Of a stretch of DNA of 64,000 nucleotides, positions 23,955 through 32,676 are shown one piece after another (position 1 is the first letter of the stretch; each line of letters begins with the position of its first letter). The position numbers and the translations under genes are program-made. The stretch is from an uncultured Lachnospiraceae bacterium (GTDB lineage: Bacteria; Bacillota; Clostridia; Lachnospirales; Lachnospiraceae). The DNA lies in assembly GCA_910587295.1 (NCBI GenBank), contig CAJULP010000058.1, positions 13,750 through 77,749 of the forward strand, read 5' to 3'. The notes beneath the pieces are model-generated. The model worked only from the letters and a program-made list of their open reading frames with translations, made no database searches and was not told the DNA's origin.

Positions 23955-25124
23955 TTAAGAATTGACGATTGCTTTATTATCTACCTGAAAGGTATCACCG
24001 TCTTCTATGATACAGATCATGGTCTTTCCCGTGTTTAGCCTAATCTCGTTTCCGCTGTCATCATAATATCTGGTAGCGCCATAGTCAGAAGTTTTTTCCC
24101 AATTGATATGAATGCCTTTTCCGTTGGTAAAGAACCATCCATCTCTTGTTGTGTCGTGGCACTGGAAGGAGAGGTATCCTTTTTCATCCCGTACTTCATA
24201 GTAGGTATTTTGGATCAGCAGATTTTTAAATGAAAGCTGAGTATTGTTGGTTAAATCCATATGAGGTCCTTCCGGTTCCCCGGACAGATGCTGATACCTG
24301 TCATATAAGCCGGTTTCCGTATTATAAACAAAATAACAATTGGTGAGCGGATAAGCGACGGACAGATCGACAGTCAGTGCGTCAATGGCATTTTCATATT
24401 GGTCTAATGTGTTAGGTTCGGACACCGATGAAAATAAAAAGTGTTGTTCGTCAGTGTAATCATCCCGGTAATCAAGTGAATAATGTGCATTTTCAATATA
24501 TTTTTTGATCAGGGATGAGCTTGTAAATGCATTGTCAAAATCATTTTTGGCAGTATCCCGGAAATGATAGGTCTTGGAGACATCCACGTTTAAATTGACG
24601 CTGTCAGTGTCTTTTCTTGCAAGGAGGTCATCCATGTAAAAGGGACCGCCATAGTGGACATGGAAAGCATCCCATTCAAAAGACCAGTACATAAAATAAT
24701 CGCGGCTGCTTCTGACGTTTCCCACTTTCTCCATGTTATCCCAGTTTTCCCAGATTCCCATCAGTCGTGTGATACTGGATTCCACATTACATTCATATAA
24801 GATATCCGCTGAGGAAAGCCCGTATTGACTTGCGGTTTTGGTGTTGGGAACCATGATGGCAATGGGGCGTCTGTTTGCGATTTCCTCAGGAACCCATTCA
24901 TTGGTGATACGGCTTTTAACCATCTCCGCAGCAGGCGGAACGTCCGCTGCGGGAACATTTGTTGCTTCGGGCTGCTTTGCCGTTTCCTGATCCGTGTCCG
25001 GCAGAGCAGGTGCAGATGTTTCAATTGGCTGTAAGGATGTTTCCGGTGTTTCTTCCCTTTTGCAGCCGGTCAATAAAAGCAGCGATGACAGGGCTATCAC
25101 AACAATTATTAGTAAATTTTTCAT
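23955..25124 (-). CDS. YerB-like (DUF3048) lipoprotein, copy 1
   Basis: A 389-residue predicted lipoprotein with a signal peptide ending LLLLTGC (lipidated Cys 21), followed by a Pro/Thr/Ala-rich linker and a DUF3048-type domain. Conserved stretches include NEWVPEEIANRRPIAIMVPN, WENWDNMEKVGNVRSSRDYF and the C-terminal GKTMICIIEDGD. The ribosome site GGGAGG precedes the ATG. It is a close tandem paralogue of the gene just upstream on the same strand. The YerB family is common in Firmicutes and lacks a settled biochemical function; some members sit near DNA-repair genes. Confidence 0.88.
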   Translation of the reverse strand: MKNLLIIVVIALSSLLLLTGCKREETPETSLQPIETSAPALPDTDQETAKQPEATNVPAADVPPAAEMVKSRITNEWVPEEIANRRPIAIMVPNTKTASQYGLSSADILYECNVESSITRLMGIWENWDNMEKVGNVRSSRDYFMYWSFEWDAFHVHYGGPFYMDDLLARKDTDSVNLNVDVSKTYHFRDTAKNDFDNAFTSSSLIKKYIENAHYSLDYRDDYTDEQHFLFSSVSEPNTLDQYENAIDALTVDLSVAYPLTNCYFVYNTETGLYDRYQHLSGEPEGPHMDLTNNTQLSFKNLLIQNTYYEVRDEKGYLSFQCHDTTRDGWFFTNGKGIHINWEKTSDYGATRYYDDSGNEIRLNTGKTMICIIEDGDTFQVDNKAIVNS

Positions 25125-25158
25125 GATAAACCTCCCTCTTGCATCTATAAACAGTATA

Positions 25159-26340
25159 TTACTTAGAGGTTAAAGAAGTTCCGTCAACGTTTACACTGTC
25201 GCCGTCTTTCAAAATACAGATCATGGTCTTGCCGGTATTTACTTCTACTTCATTGCCTGCATCGTCATAGTATTTGGTAGGCTCATAGTCAGTGCTCTTT
25301 TCCCATGTGACATGAATTGCTTTTCCGTTGGTAAAGTAATATCCGTCCCTGGTGGTATCGTGGCACTGGAATGCAAGGTAACCTTTCTGATCTCTGACTT
25401 CATGGTAAGCAAACTGGACAAATACATTTTTGAACTTAAGCTGCTGGTTGTTGTTTGCAGCGTCCGTATCCGGCTTTCCATACATGGAGCGATAGTACAT
25501 CCCGTCTTCTTCGCTGTAGGAAAATGCCGTCTTTGTGATAGGGTATGCTTTTGATAAGTCAATCTCCTTAGCGCTTACAGCGTCGCTGTATTGATCCAGA
25601 GTATTTGGAGTATCAGGGGAGGCAAACTTGAAATGGTCTTCCTCATGATAATCTGCACGGTAAGTCTTGGAGTAACCAAATTTATTGATCGCCTTATTGA
25701 TCCCTTCTGCGCTGGCATAGGCATTTTGCGGTGCGGACCGGTCTGTTGCGCGGAAAAATGCGTCTTCATATAAACCATGGGTGCGCTTGTCACCATAAGT
25801 ACAGCCGGTGATGTTATTGGTACTGTCCTGTTCAATGATTCCATTTATGTAATAAGGGCCGCCGAAGTGCACGTAGATCGCATCCCATTCCAAAGCCCAG
25901 TACACGAAATAGTCACGGCTGCTACGCACGTTGCCTATGCGGTCAAGAGATTCCCAGTCTTTAAACACTGCCATACTTCTGGTGATACCGCCTTCTACAG
26001 GGCATTCATAAAGCAGGTCTGCTTTAGAAAAATTATAATGGGGCAGGGCGCTGGAATCGTTAGGGCTCATGACCGCTATGGGTCTAGCGTCTTCGATGCT
26101 GCCGCTGATCCATTCATTTGTCAAGGTACTGCGTACCATGCCTTCCTCCGGAGGGAGGTCTGTTTCATCTTCTGTCTCTTCGGATGCATCCGGCGCTTCT
26201 TCCGGCTGTTTCTCCACAATGGGCTCAACGATAGGTTGAACTACGGTTTCGGCAGCCTTGTCCTCTTTATTTCCACAACCGAACAATAAAAGAGATGAAG
26301 ATAAGGCTACAAGAAAAATAACCTGTAATCTTTTCATCAT
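25159..26340 (-). CDS. YerB-like (DUF3048) lipoprotein, copy 2
   Basis: A 393-residue paralogue of copy 1, with lipobox LLLFGC (Cys 22 counting from the first of two adjacent ATGs; the second, at 26337, is slightly better spaced from GTGAGGA). The linker is Glu/Pro-rich (EKQPEEAPDASEETEDETD) rather than Thr-rich. The folded part is highly similar to copy 1 (NEWISGSIEDARPIAVMSPN; RIGNVRSSRDYF; GKTMICILKDGD). The first gene of the pair, it is separated from copy 1 by 34 bases, so they form a two-gene operon read leftward. TATAAT-like sequences lie upstream on the minus strand at 26357-26362 and 26397-26402. Confidence 0.88.
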   Translation of the reverse strand: MMKRLQVIFLVALSSSLLLFGCGNKEDKAAETVVQPIVEPIVEKQPEEAPDASEETEDETDLPPEEGMVRSTLTNEWISGSIEDARPIAVMSPNDSSALPHYNFSKADLLYECPVEGGITRSMAVFKDWESLDRIGNVRSSRDYFVYWALEWDAIYVHFGGPYYINGIIEQDSTNNITGCTYGDKRTHGLYEDAFFRATDRSAPQNAYASAEGINKAINKFGYSKTYRADYHEEDHFKFASPDTPNTLDQYSDAVSAKEIDLSKAYPITKTAFSYSEEDGMYYRSMYGKPDTDAANNNQQLKFKNVFVQFAYHEVRDQKGYLAFQCHDTTRDGYYFTNGKAIHVTWEKSTDYEPTKYYDDAGNEVEVNTGKTMICILKDGDSVNVDGTSLTSK

Positions 26341-26493
26341 ATTTCCTCACTTTCGTATTATAAAATAGTGATTTCCTTAGAAACCACACGTTTATTATTA
26401 TAACATAGGAAGGAATGGCCGTCACTAGCAAATTGTGTAAAAATTAATACGAAATTATTAAGGAATTATTACGGTGACTAATTTCCCGGCATA

Positions 26494-26643
26494 ACGGATC
26501 CGGTCCTGTTCCCATTCGGTAATGTGGATTTATACGAATTTCCCCGATATTATATGGATATGCTGGAACAAATTGGTGTGCAGGAATTAAATGACTACAT
26601 GACGCAGAAGGTCGTGGAAGTAAAAGAGGATTTTGAATTTTAG
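26494..26643 (+). pseudogene. C-terminal fragment of an unidentified protein
   Basis: An open stretch of 49 codons without a start codon or ribosome site. It encodes TDPVLFPFGNVDLYEFPRYY, then MDMLEQIGVQELNDYMTQKV and VEVKEDFEF before TAG. The regular amphipathic pattern looks like the end of a genuine protein. I do not recognise the family. It lies in the 420-base gap between the YerB-like pair and rfbD and is followed by a terminator, so the rest of the gene was probably deleted. Confidence 0.5.
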
Positions 26644-26651
26644 CTTAACAG

Positions 26652-26692
26652 AAAAACACATTATGTCCGGCAATGGATGTAATGTGTTTTTT
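26652..26692 (+). terminator. Rho-independent terminator before rfbD
   Basis: Arms AAAAACACATTATGTCC and GGATGTAATGTGTTTTT pair over 17 bases (two G-U) around GGCAAT-like loop sequence and end in a run of T. It follows the orphan C-terminal fragment. Confidence 0.8.
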
Positions 26693-26760
26693 AAACTTGT
26701 CTAAAATCGAATAAAAGGGTACAATAAGAAACAGATAAAAGAAAGGAAGATAAGCCTATC

Positions 26761-27612
26761 ATGAAAAAAATTATCGTAACAGGGTGCAATGGACAGCTTG
26801 GCCATGCAATCAATTTAGAGCTGCAGGGAAATCCGGAGATCGAATTTGTGAATACGGACGTGGCAGAGCTGGACATCACCAATATAGACAAGGTCATGGA
26901 GCTCGCAAAGGCGGTAAGACCCTATGCGATCATCAATTGCGCAGCTCACACGGCGGTGGATGCCTGTGAGACGGATGTGGATAATGCATACCGGATCAAT
27001 GCCATCGGACCGAGAAACTTAAGTATTGCGGCCAGAGAAACGGGGGCGAAGCTGATCCACATTTCCACGGATTATGTGTTTGACGGGAAAGGAACAAGGC
27101 CCTACCTTGAATTTGACAAAACGGATCCGCAGGGGGTGTATGGCGCTTCGAAGCTGGCAGGGGAAAACATGGTCAGGGATTTTGCGGACAGGTATTTTAT
27201 CCTGCGGACGGCATGGCTTTATGGCGACGGGAAGAACTTTGTGAAGACTATGCTCCGGCTTTCGCAGACCAATGATAAGGTACGGGTGGTCCATGATCAG
27301 GTGGGAAGCCCGACCAGCACGAAAGAATTGGCAGGAGCGATCGCCTGTCTGCTGTTTACGGAAAATTACGGATTGTTCCATGCTACCTGTGAGGGCGATT
27401 GCAGCTGGGCGGATTTTACCAGAGAGATTTTCCGGCTTGCGGGAAGAGGCACTCAGGTGGAAGGGATCACCACGGAAGAGTTTGGGGCAAAGGCGCCAAG
27501 GCCCGCTTATTCCATTTTAGAAAATTATATGTTAAAACTTACAACAGATTATATGTTTGCCGACTGGCATGATGCGATTGAGGAATATCTAAAAAATGAG
27601 CTTTCTAAATGA
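26761..27612 (+). CDS. rfbD: dTDP-4-dehydrorhamnose reductase
   Basis: Short-chain dehydrogenase/reductase of 283 residues that makes dTDP-L-rhamnose, a precursor of surface polysaccharides. The NAD(P)-binding motif is TGCNGQLGHA at the N-terminus. HISTDYVFDGKGTRPYLE and the catalytic Tyr-x3-Lys in YGASKLAGE are conserved, as is the substrate region RTAWLYGDGKNFVKTML. rfbA, rfbB and rfbC are not nearby. It overlaps the next gene by 17 bases. Confidence 0.94.
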   Translation: MKKIIVTGCNGQLGHAINLELQGNPEIEFVNTDVAELDITNIDKVMELAKAVRPYAIINCAAHTAVDACETDVDNAYRINAIGPRNLSIAARETGAKLIHISTDYVFDGKGTRPYLEFDKTDPQGVYGASKLAGENMVRDFADRYFILRTAWLYGDGKNFVKTMLRLSQTNDKVRVVHDQVGSPTSTKELAGAIACLLFTENYGLFHATCEGDCSWADFTREIFRLAGRGTQVEGITTEEFGAKAPRPAYSILENYMLKLTTDYMFADWHDAIEEYLKNELSK

Positions 27613-28054
27613 TCTATTACACAATCAGATATTTGTTGCGGCGGTACTGGGCTGGCTTGTGGCACAGGTGCTTAAGACGATCATCCATATGATCGTCAAT
27701 AAACAGTTTGTGGCGGAACGGATGGTAGGCGGAGGCGGAATGCCAAGTTCTCATTCAGCCACGGTATGTGCGCTGGCTACGGCTACAGGGATGAGATATG
27801 GCGGCGGCAGCTTTGAGTTTGCGGTGGCGATAATGCTTGCAATCATTGTCATGTATGATGCCATGGGTGTACGCAGGGAGACCGGGATCCAGGGGCGGGT
27901 GCTCAATGAAATGCTGGATATATTTATGAATATGGGAAAAGAGATCAGTGCGGAGGCAAAATTAAAGGAACTGGTGGGGCATACTCCGTTGCAAGTGCTG
28001 ATGGGTGCGGTTTTGGGCTGTGTAATCGCAGTGCTGGTCGGGAATATGGGGTAG
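27596..28054 (+). CDS. Divergent PAP2-family membrane protein (YuiD-like)
   Basis: A 152-residue integral membrane protein of the DUF212/YuiD family. The phosphatase-like motif GGMPSSHSATVCALATATG resembles the SGH motif of PAP2 lipid phosphatases. A later arginine-rich loop (DAMGVRRETGIQGRVLN) is also characteristic. About four hydrophobic helices are present. It overlaps the 3' end of rfbD, so the two are translationally coupled. A role in undecaprenyl-phosphate or lipid phosphate turnover is plausible but not shown. Confidence 0.88.
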   Translation: MSFLNDLLHNQIFVAAVLGWLVAQVLKTIIHMIVNKQFVAERMVGGGGMPSSHSATVCALATATGMRYGGGSFEFAVAIMLAIIVMYDAMGVRRETGIQGRVLNEMLDIFMNMGKEISAEAKLKELVGHTPLQVLMGAVLGCVIAVLVGNMG

Positions 28055-28121
28055 AAGTATTGGAAAGGTGCTCTGCATCAGGCATCAGATGCCAGAAATA
28101 AAAGAGAGGAAGAAGGATTAA

Positions 28122-29204
28122 ATGAATAATAAAGTTGCACTCATTACAGGTATCACAGGCCAGGACGGATCTTACTTGGCTGAGTTTCTATTAGAGCAGG
28201 GATACGAGGTCCATGGACTGATCCGCAGGCACAGTATCAGCAATACCGCGCGGATTGACCACATTCTCCGGTCGGATTATAACAAAATTAAGTTTTTCCT
28301 GCATTTTGCGGATATCACCGATTCCAGCAACCTGATGAGACTGATTTCGGAAATCCGTCCAACGGAGGTTTATAATCTTGCGGCACAGTCCCATGTAGGG
28401 GTATCCTTTGAAGTTCCGGAGTATACGGCGGAAGCAACGGGAGTCAGTACGTTAAAGTTATTGGAAGCGCTCCGTGTAAACGGGGGAAGCTGCAGGTATT
28501 ATCAGGCCTCTACTTCGGAGTTGTTTGGAGGCCTGCCTGAGACGGCACCCCAAAGCGAAGCAACGCCCTTTTACCCGAAGAGCCCTTATGGTGCGGCAAA
28601 ATTGTATTCTTATTGGATCACCGTAAACTACAGGGAGTCCTATCATATGTTTGCCTGCAACGGTATTTTGTTTAACCATGAGTCGCCAAGGCGGGGGGAG
28701 AATTTTGTCACAAGAAAGATAACGCTTGCCATTGCCAATATCATAGCGGGTAAGCAGGAAAAGCTGTCTCTTGGTAATATGAACGCAAAAAGGGACTGGG
28801 GATTTGCGGGGGATTATGTGAAGGGCATGTGGATGATGCTGCAGCAGGATAAGGCAGGGGATTATGTACTTGCCACCAATGAAACCCATACCGTCAGGGA
28901 ATTTGTGGAGGCGGCTTTTGGGGAACTGGGTATCGTAATCCGCTGGGAAGGCACCGGTGTAAATGAAAAGGGATATGATGCGGAAACGGGAAGACTTTTG
29001 GTGGATGTGAATCCTGAGTTTTACCGTCCTGCGGAGGTGGAATTTCTCTGGGGGAACCCTGCGAAAGCAGAAAAAGAACTGGGATGGAAACGCAAGGTCG
29101 GTTTCCATGATCTGGTTTCCATGATGATGGATGCGGATTTGAAAGAAATTGCGGGAATAAGCTGCAAAGAATATAAAAAGAATAAAAAAAATGACCAAGC
29201 ATAA
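28122..29204 (+). CDS. gmd: GDP-mannose 4,6-dehydratase
   Basis: Extended SDR enzyme of 360 residues that converts GDP-mannose to GDP-4-keto-6-deoxymannose. The N-terminal cofactor motif is TGITGQDGSYLAEFLLEQGY. The catalytic region has QASTSELFGG and the Tyr-x3-Lys of SPYGAAKLYSYW. The signature NHESPRRGENFVTRKIT is diagnostic of Gmd. The product is used by the GDP-L-fucose synthase encoded two genes downstream. Confidence 0.97.
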   Translation: MNNKVALITGITGQDGSYLAEFLLEQGYEVHGLIRRHSISNTARIDHILRSDYNKIKFFLHFADITDSSNLMRLISEIRPTEVYNLAAQSHVGVSFEVPEYTAEATGVSTLKLLEALRVNGGSCRYYQASTSELFGGLPETAPQSEATPFYPKSPYGAAKLYSYWITVNYRESYHMFACNGILFNHESPRRGENFVTRKITLAIANIIAGKQEKLSLGNMNAKRDWGFAGDYVKGMWMMLQQDKAGDYVLATNETHTVREFVEAAFGELGIVIRWEGTGVNEKGYDAETGRLLVDVNPEFYRPAEVEFLWGNPAKAEKELGWKRKVGFHDLVSMMMDADLKEIAGISCKEYKKNKKNDQA

Positions 29205-29229
29205 ATTGTATTTTTTGAGGCAAACGTAA

Positions 29230-30885
29230 ATGATCTCTGTAATCTGTATTTGGCTGTATATGTTGTTTACATGTTATGTTGTCGGTTTTGCCTGTGTGAA
29301 GATGATTTCAGGTAAGACGAAATGGCATGTCAGAGGGGAAATTGGCTATTTGTATGCCGGTATAGGGGCAGTGACGGTTTATGCCCAGGCTTTCAGTCTT
29401 TTTTACAAGGTGGGGTTTTGGGCCAATGTTCTGCTTGTCCTGGGATGCTTTGTCTGCCTGATTTTATTTCGGGAGGAATTTGCGGCACAATTCCACTCGT
29501 TCCGGCTTACCGTAACACTGCCGGGGCTATTGGTGGTGATTACATTATTTTTGCTTTTTTCCTACGGAACGTCAAGAGGCATCATCCATTACGATACGGG
29601 GCTATACCATGCCCAGAGCATCCGGTGGATCGAGGAGTACGGGGTTGTGCCCGGCCTTGGGAACCTGCATAGCAGGCTGGCTTATAACAGCGCTTCTTTT
29701 TGTTTGTCGGCTCTTTACAGTATGGCTTTTTTGGGAGGCAGGTCTTTTCACTGTTGTGCGGGTTTTCTGGCTTTTTTACTGTCGGTGGTGTGTGTGAAAG
29801 GGTTCCGCAAAGGGATGCTGGCAAAGCCTTTGCTGTCAGATTTTGTCAGAATCATGGGCATTTACTATCTTTTAAATATTTTTGATGAAATGATTTCGCC
29901 GGCATCGGATTATTTTATGGTGCTTTTGGCATTCTATGTTCTGATCAAGTGGCTGGAACTTCTGGAGAGAAAAGAACAGTCATATTTTCCCTATGCTTTG
30001 CTGTGCGTTATGGGTGTAATGATAGTCAGCGTCAAACTTTCAGGCGCATTGTTATTATTGCTTGCGTTAAGGCCTGCCTGGCAGATGATCCGTGAAAAGC
30101 GTGTTGGTGAGATCTTGAAATTTATGGGGGTGGGCCTTTTAACTGCGGTGCCTTTCCTTGCCAGAAACATTTTGCTGTCGGGGTGGCTGGTCTATCCCTT
30201 TACAGCGATAGATCTGTTTGATTTTGACTTTAAGATTCCCCAGGGAATGGCGGACTATGACGCAAAGGAAATACAGGTATGGGGCAGGGGCTTTTCGGAT
30301 GTCGCCAGGTATGATGAACCGGCAGTTAAGTGGCTTCCGGAATGGGCAGCCGGTCTGGATGCCGTAAATAAACTGTTTTTGGCGCTTGCCATAAGCGGTG
30401 TGGTGGTGCTGGCTTTGCTGACCGTATATGCGTTTGTCAGGAAAAAGCGGGATATGGCGGATTATCTATACATAGGCTTTGTGGTGGCAGTGTGTTTTTT
30501 ATTCTGGCTTACCAGTGCGCCGCTTATCCGTTATGGCTGCATTTTTTTGTGGCTGTGCCCGGTGCTCACATGGGGGTATTTATATTTGGGAATCAGCCCT
30601 CATACCGACAGGTTCCGTGTGTATGCTATGCTGATCTTGCTGCTGGCGGCGTATAAGGCCGGGGCTTTCGGCAGCGAACTTAGCCAACAGGCTTCACCGG
30701 AATATTTACTGTTACAGAAAGACTATGAAAATTATGAGACGATCCCTTATGAGCTTCACGGCTATACGTTTTATTATCCCGCACATGGGGATCAGACAGG
30801 ATATCAGGATTTTCCGGCATCGCCGGTGAAGGCGGAAGACATTTTCCGGGGAGAAACGATAGAAGAGGGCTTTCATTTACGGTGA
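29230..30885 (+). CDS. Polytopic membrane protein, possible GT-C glycosyltransferase
   Basis: A 551-residue protein with about 12 transmembrane helices and a C-terminal soluble tail of roughly 70 residues. The loop after the third or fourth helix contains IIHYDTGLYHAQSIRWIEEYG, with an Asp, Tyr and His arrangement like the first extracytoplasmic loop of GT-C/PMT-like glycosyltransferases. It lies between gmd and fcl, which supports a role in building or transferring a fucose-containing glycan. No firm family assignment is possible by eye. Confidence 0.7.
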   Translation: MISVICIWLYMLFTCYVVGFACVKMISGKTKWHVRGEIGYLYAGIGAVTVYAQAFSLFYKVGFWANVLLVLGCFVCLILFREEFAAQFHSFRLTVTLPGLLVVITLFLLFSYGTSRGIIHYDTGLYHAQSIRWIEEYGVVPGLGNLHSRLAYNSASFCLSALYSMAFLGGRSFHCCAGFLAFLLSVVCVKGFRKGMLAKPLLSDFVRIMGIYYLLNIFDEMISPASDYFMVLLAFYVLIKWLELLERKEQSYFPYALLCVMGVMIVSVKLSGALLLLLALRPAWQMIREKRVGEILKFMGVGLLTAVPFLARNILLSGWLVYPFTAIDLFDFDFKIPQGMADYDAKEIQVWGRGFSDVARYDEPAVKWLPEWAAGLDAVNKLFLALAISGVVVLALLTVYAFVRKKRDMADYLYIGFVVAVCFLFWLTSAPLIRYGCIFLWLCPVLTWGYLYLGISPHTDRFRVYAMLILLLAAYKAGAFGSELSQQASPEYLLLQKDYENYETIPYELHGYTFYYPAHGDQTGYQDFPASPVKAEDIFRGETIEEGFHLR

Positions 30886-30918
30886 AAGTGATTAATGAAA
30901 CAGGAAAGGACAGGAAAA

Positions 30919-31860
30919 ATGGAAAAATCAGATAAAATTTATGTGGCCGGACACAGAGGGCTTGTAGGAAGTGCCATCGTCAGGAATCTGAAAGTAAAAG
31001 GATATGACAATGTGATCGGAAGAACTCATAAAGAACTGGACTTGACTGATCAGGCAGTGGTCAGGGCATTTTTTGAGGAAGAGAGGCCGGATGTGGTGGT
31101 GCTTGCTGCGGCAAAAGTAGGGGGCATTAATGCGAACAATACATCACCGGCAGATTTTGCCTATGAAAACATGCAGATTCAATGTAACGTGATAGAAAGC
31201 TGCCATAGATTTCAGGTGAAGAAGCTTTTGTTTTTGGGAAGCACCTGCATTTATCCCAGAATGGCGCCCCAGCCAATCCCGGAGGATGCACTGCTTACCG
31301 GTCCGTTAGAAGAAACCAATGAGGCCTATGCCATTGCGAAGATTGCCGGGTTGGAAATGTGTAAATTCTATAAGAGACAGTATGGGGATCACTTTATCAG
31401 CTGTATGCCTACCAACCTGTATGGCCCTTATGATAATTATGACTTGCAGGGTTCCCATGTGATGCCGGCCATGATCCGGAAATTCCATGAGGCAAAGGTA
31501 GATAATGCTCCTGTGGTAGAGCTTTGGGGAACGGGAACACCTCTTCGGGAATTTCTTTATGTGGATGACATGGCGGATGCCTGTGTGTTCCTTTTGGAAC
31601 ATTATGACGGGGAACAGCATGTAAATATTGGAACAGGGAAAGAAGTCACCATCAAGGAGCTTGCAAAGATCGTGAAACGCACAGTGGGCTATCAGGGGGA
31701 GATTATCTGGAATCAGGACATGCCTGATGGAACGCCAAGAAAACTTACTAATGTGGATAAACTTCATGGGCTGGGTTGGACCCACAGGGTAGAACTAGAA
31801 GAAGGGGTTGGGCTGGCTTACAGGTGGTTTAAGGAAAATGTGAAGGATGCGAGGATGTGA
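30919..31860 (+). CDS. fcl: GDP-L-fucose synthase
   Basis: Bifunctional epimerase/reductase of 313 residues that turns GDP-4-keto-6-deoxymannose into GDP-L-fucose. The cofactor motif is VAGHRGLVGSAIVRNL. The catalytic Ser, Tyr and Lys are in LGSTCIYPRMAPQPIPEDAL and YAIAKIAG. FGxG-like CMPTNLYGPYDNYDLQGSHV is conserved. I prefer ATG 30919 (behind AGGACAGG) over 30895, which would add eight unconserved residues. With gmd this completes the GDP-fucose pathway from GDP-mannose. Confidence 0.95.
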   Translation: MEKSDKIYVAGHRGLVGSAIVRNLKVKGYDNVIGRTHKELDLTDQAVVRAFFEEERPDVVVLAAAKVGGINANNTSPADFAYENMQIQCNVIESCHRFQVKKLLFLGSTCIYPRMAPQPIPEDALLTGPLEETNEAYAIAKIAGLEMCKFYKRQYGDHFISCMPTNLYGPYDNYDLQGSHVMPAMIRKFHEAKVDNAPVVELWGTGTPLREFLYVDDMADACVFLLEHYDGEQHVNIGTGKEVTIKELAKIVKRTVGYQGEIIWNQDMPDGTPRKLTNVDKLHGLGWTHRVELEEGVGLAYRWFKENVKDARM

Positions 31861-32144
31861 AGGAACGTCATCAAAATTTAATTAAACTTTTAGATGACAA
31901 AAAGAATTTTATATGCTAAAATAAATCCAAAGCATACTTTCCATATTCTAAAACATATCTGGTCGTTGAAACATAAAACGATTACAAACAGCCTGAAAGG
32001 CGTCAAGCAAAATCGGAAGACTGAAAGATCTATGCTTTTATTCTCAAAAATAAGAACAAAGCGGGAGATTTTGCAGTTTGACTGTGGTTGTTTTATGCCA
32101 AGGTTCGGATATGCTTATAGTCTCCTAGAAAAAAGGAGGTATTT

Positions 32145-32588
32145 ATGTTGGAACAAAAAGATTTGGATGTCTTAAAGGACATGATGGAAACGGTAGTAAA
32201 AAAATCAGAGATATCTACTTTGGAGAGAATGGATGAGGCAATTGGAAAGTCGGAAAGTGCTATTCTGGAAAAGATGGATAAGGCGATTGAGAAGTCGGAA
32301 AACTCTATTTTGGATAAGGTGGAAAAAATTGTAAAAAGATCAGAAACCACTATTTCAAAAAAAATGGATAAGAAAATTATTAAATCAGAAAGCCTTGTTT
32401 TAGACGAAGTGGAACGTACACGAAATATATTAGTAAGCAAAATAGAGAAGACGCAAAAAGATGTGGATGAGTTAAAATCCATTTATAGGGTTATAAAAAT
32501 GGACACTGAAAATACTGCGATGCTTCTCAGAATGTATGATAATTTGGATAACAGGGTTGAAAAATTAGAGGAAAAGGTTTGGGCATAG
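32145..32588 (+). CDS. Coiled-coil protein with five 15-residue repeats
   Basis: A 147-residue, highly charged protein that looks almost entirely helical. Residues about 20-95 consist of five 15-residue repeats starting S-E: SEISTLERMDEAIGK, SESAILEKMDKAIEK, SENSILDKVEKIVKR, SETTISKKMDKKIIK and SESLVLDEVERTRNI. The heptad-like spacing of Ile, Leu and Met predicts a coiled coil. No signal or membrane segment is present. AGGAGG precedes ATG 32145. I do not recognise the family. A 10-base palindrome follows the stop. No operon partner is evident. Confidence 0.75.
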   Translation: MLEQKDLDVLKDMMETVVKKSEISTLERMDEAIGKSESAILEKMDKAIEKSENSILDKVEKIVKRSETTISKKMDKKIIKSESLVLDEVERTRNILVSKIEKTQKDVDELKSIYRVIKMDTENTAMLLRMYDNLDNRVEKLEEKVWA

Positions 32589-32594
32589 GTCATA

Positions 32595-32618
32595 CTGTGA
32601 AAAATAAATTTTTCACAG
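32595..32618. terminator. Perfect palindrome after the coiled-coil gene
   Basis: CTGTGAAAAA (32595-32604) and TTTTTCACAG (32609-32618) form a perfect 10-base stem with the loop TAAA. The T-run is inside the stem, as in bidirectional terminators. It lies seven bases after the coiled-coil gene. Confidence 0.55.
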
Positions 32619-32627
32619 ACAAATTTG

Positions 32628-32676
32628 TGCTTGCGCCTAAATTTGCAGGCTTTTGAAAACATGGAGGATTTTTATG
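32628..32676 (+). repeat. 49-base leader repeat, copy 1
   Basis: This segment, from TGCTTGCGCC to GGAGGATTTTTATG, matches 53033-53081 at 47 of 49 positions. Both copies end in a ribosome site and an ATG. The 11 bases TACTGTGAAAA are also shared, but here they lie 24 bases further upstream (32593-32603). Copy 2 provides the start of the GH31 gene; copy 1 precedes only a 32-codon frame. Confidence 0.8.

Noticed and set aside
28458..29198. 246-codon minus-strand frame opposite gmd
   Set aside because: It is antisense to a well-conserved enzyme and lacks any family signature.
31894..32175. 93-codon plus-strand frame before the coiled-coil gene
   Set aside because: No ribosome site; it overlaps the well-supported start at 32145, and its composition looks random.
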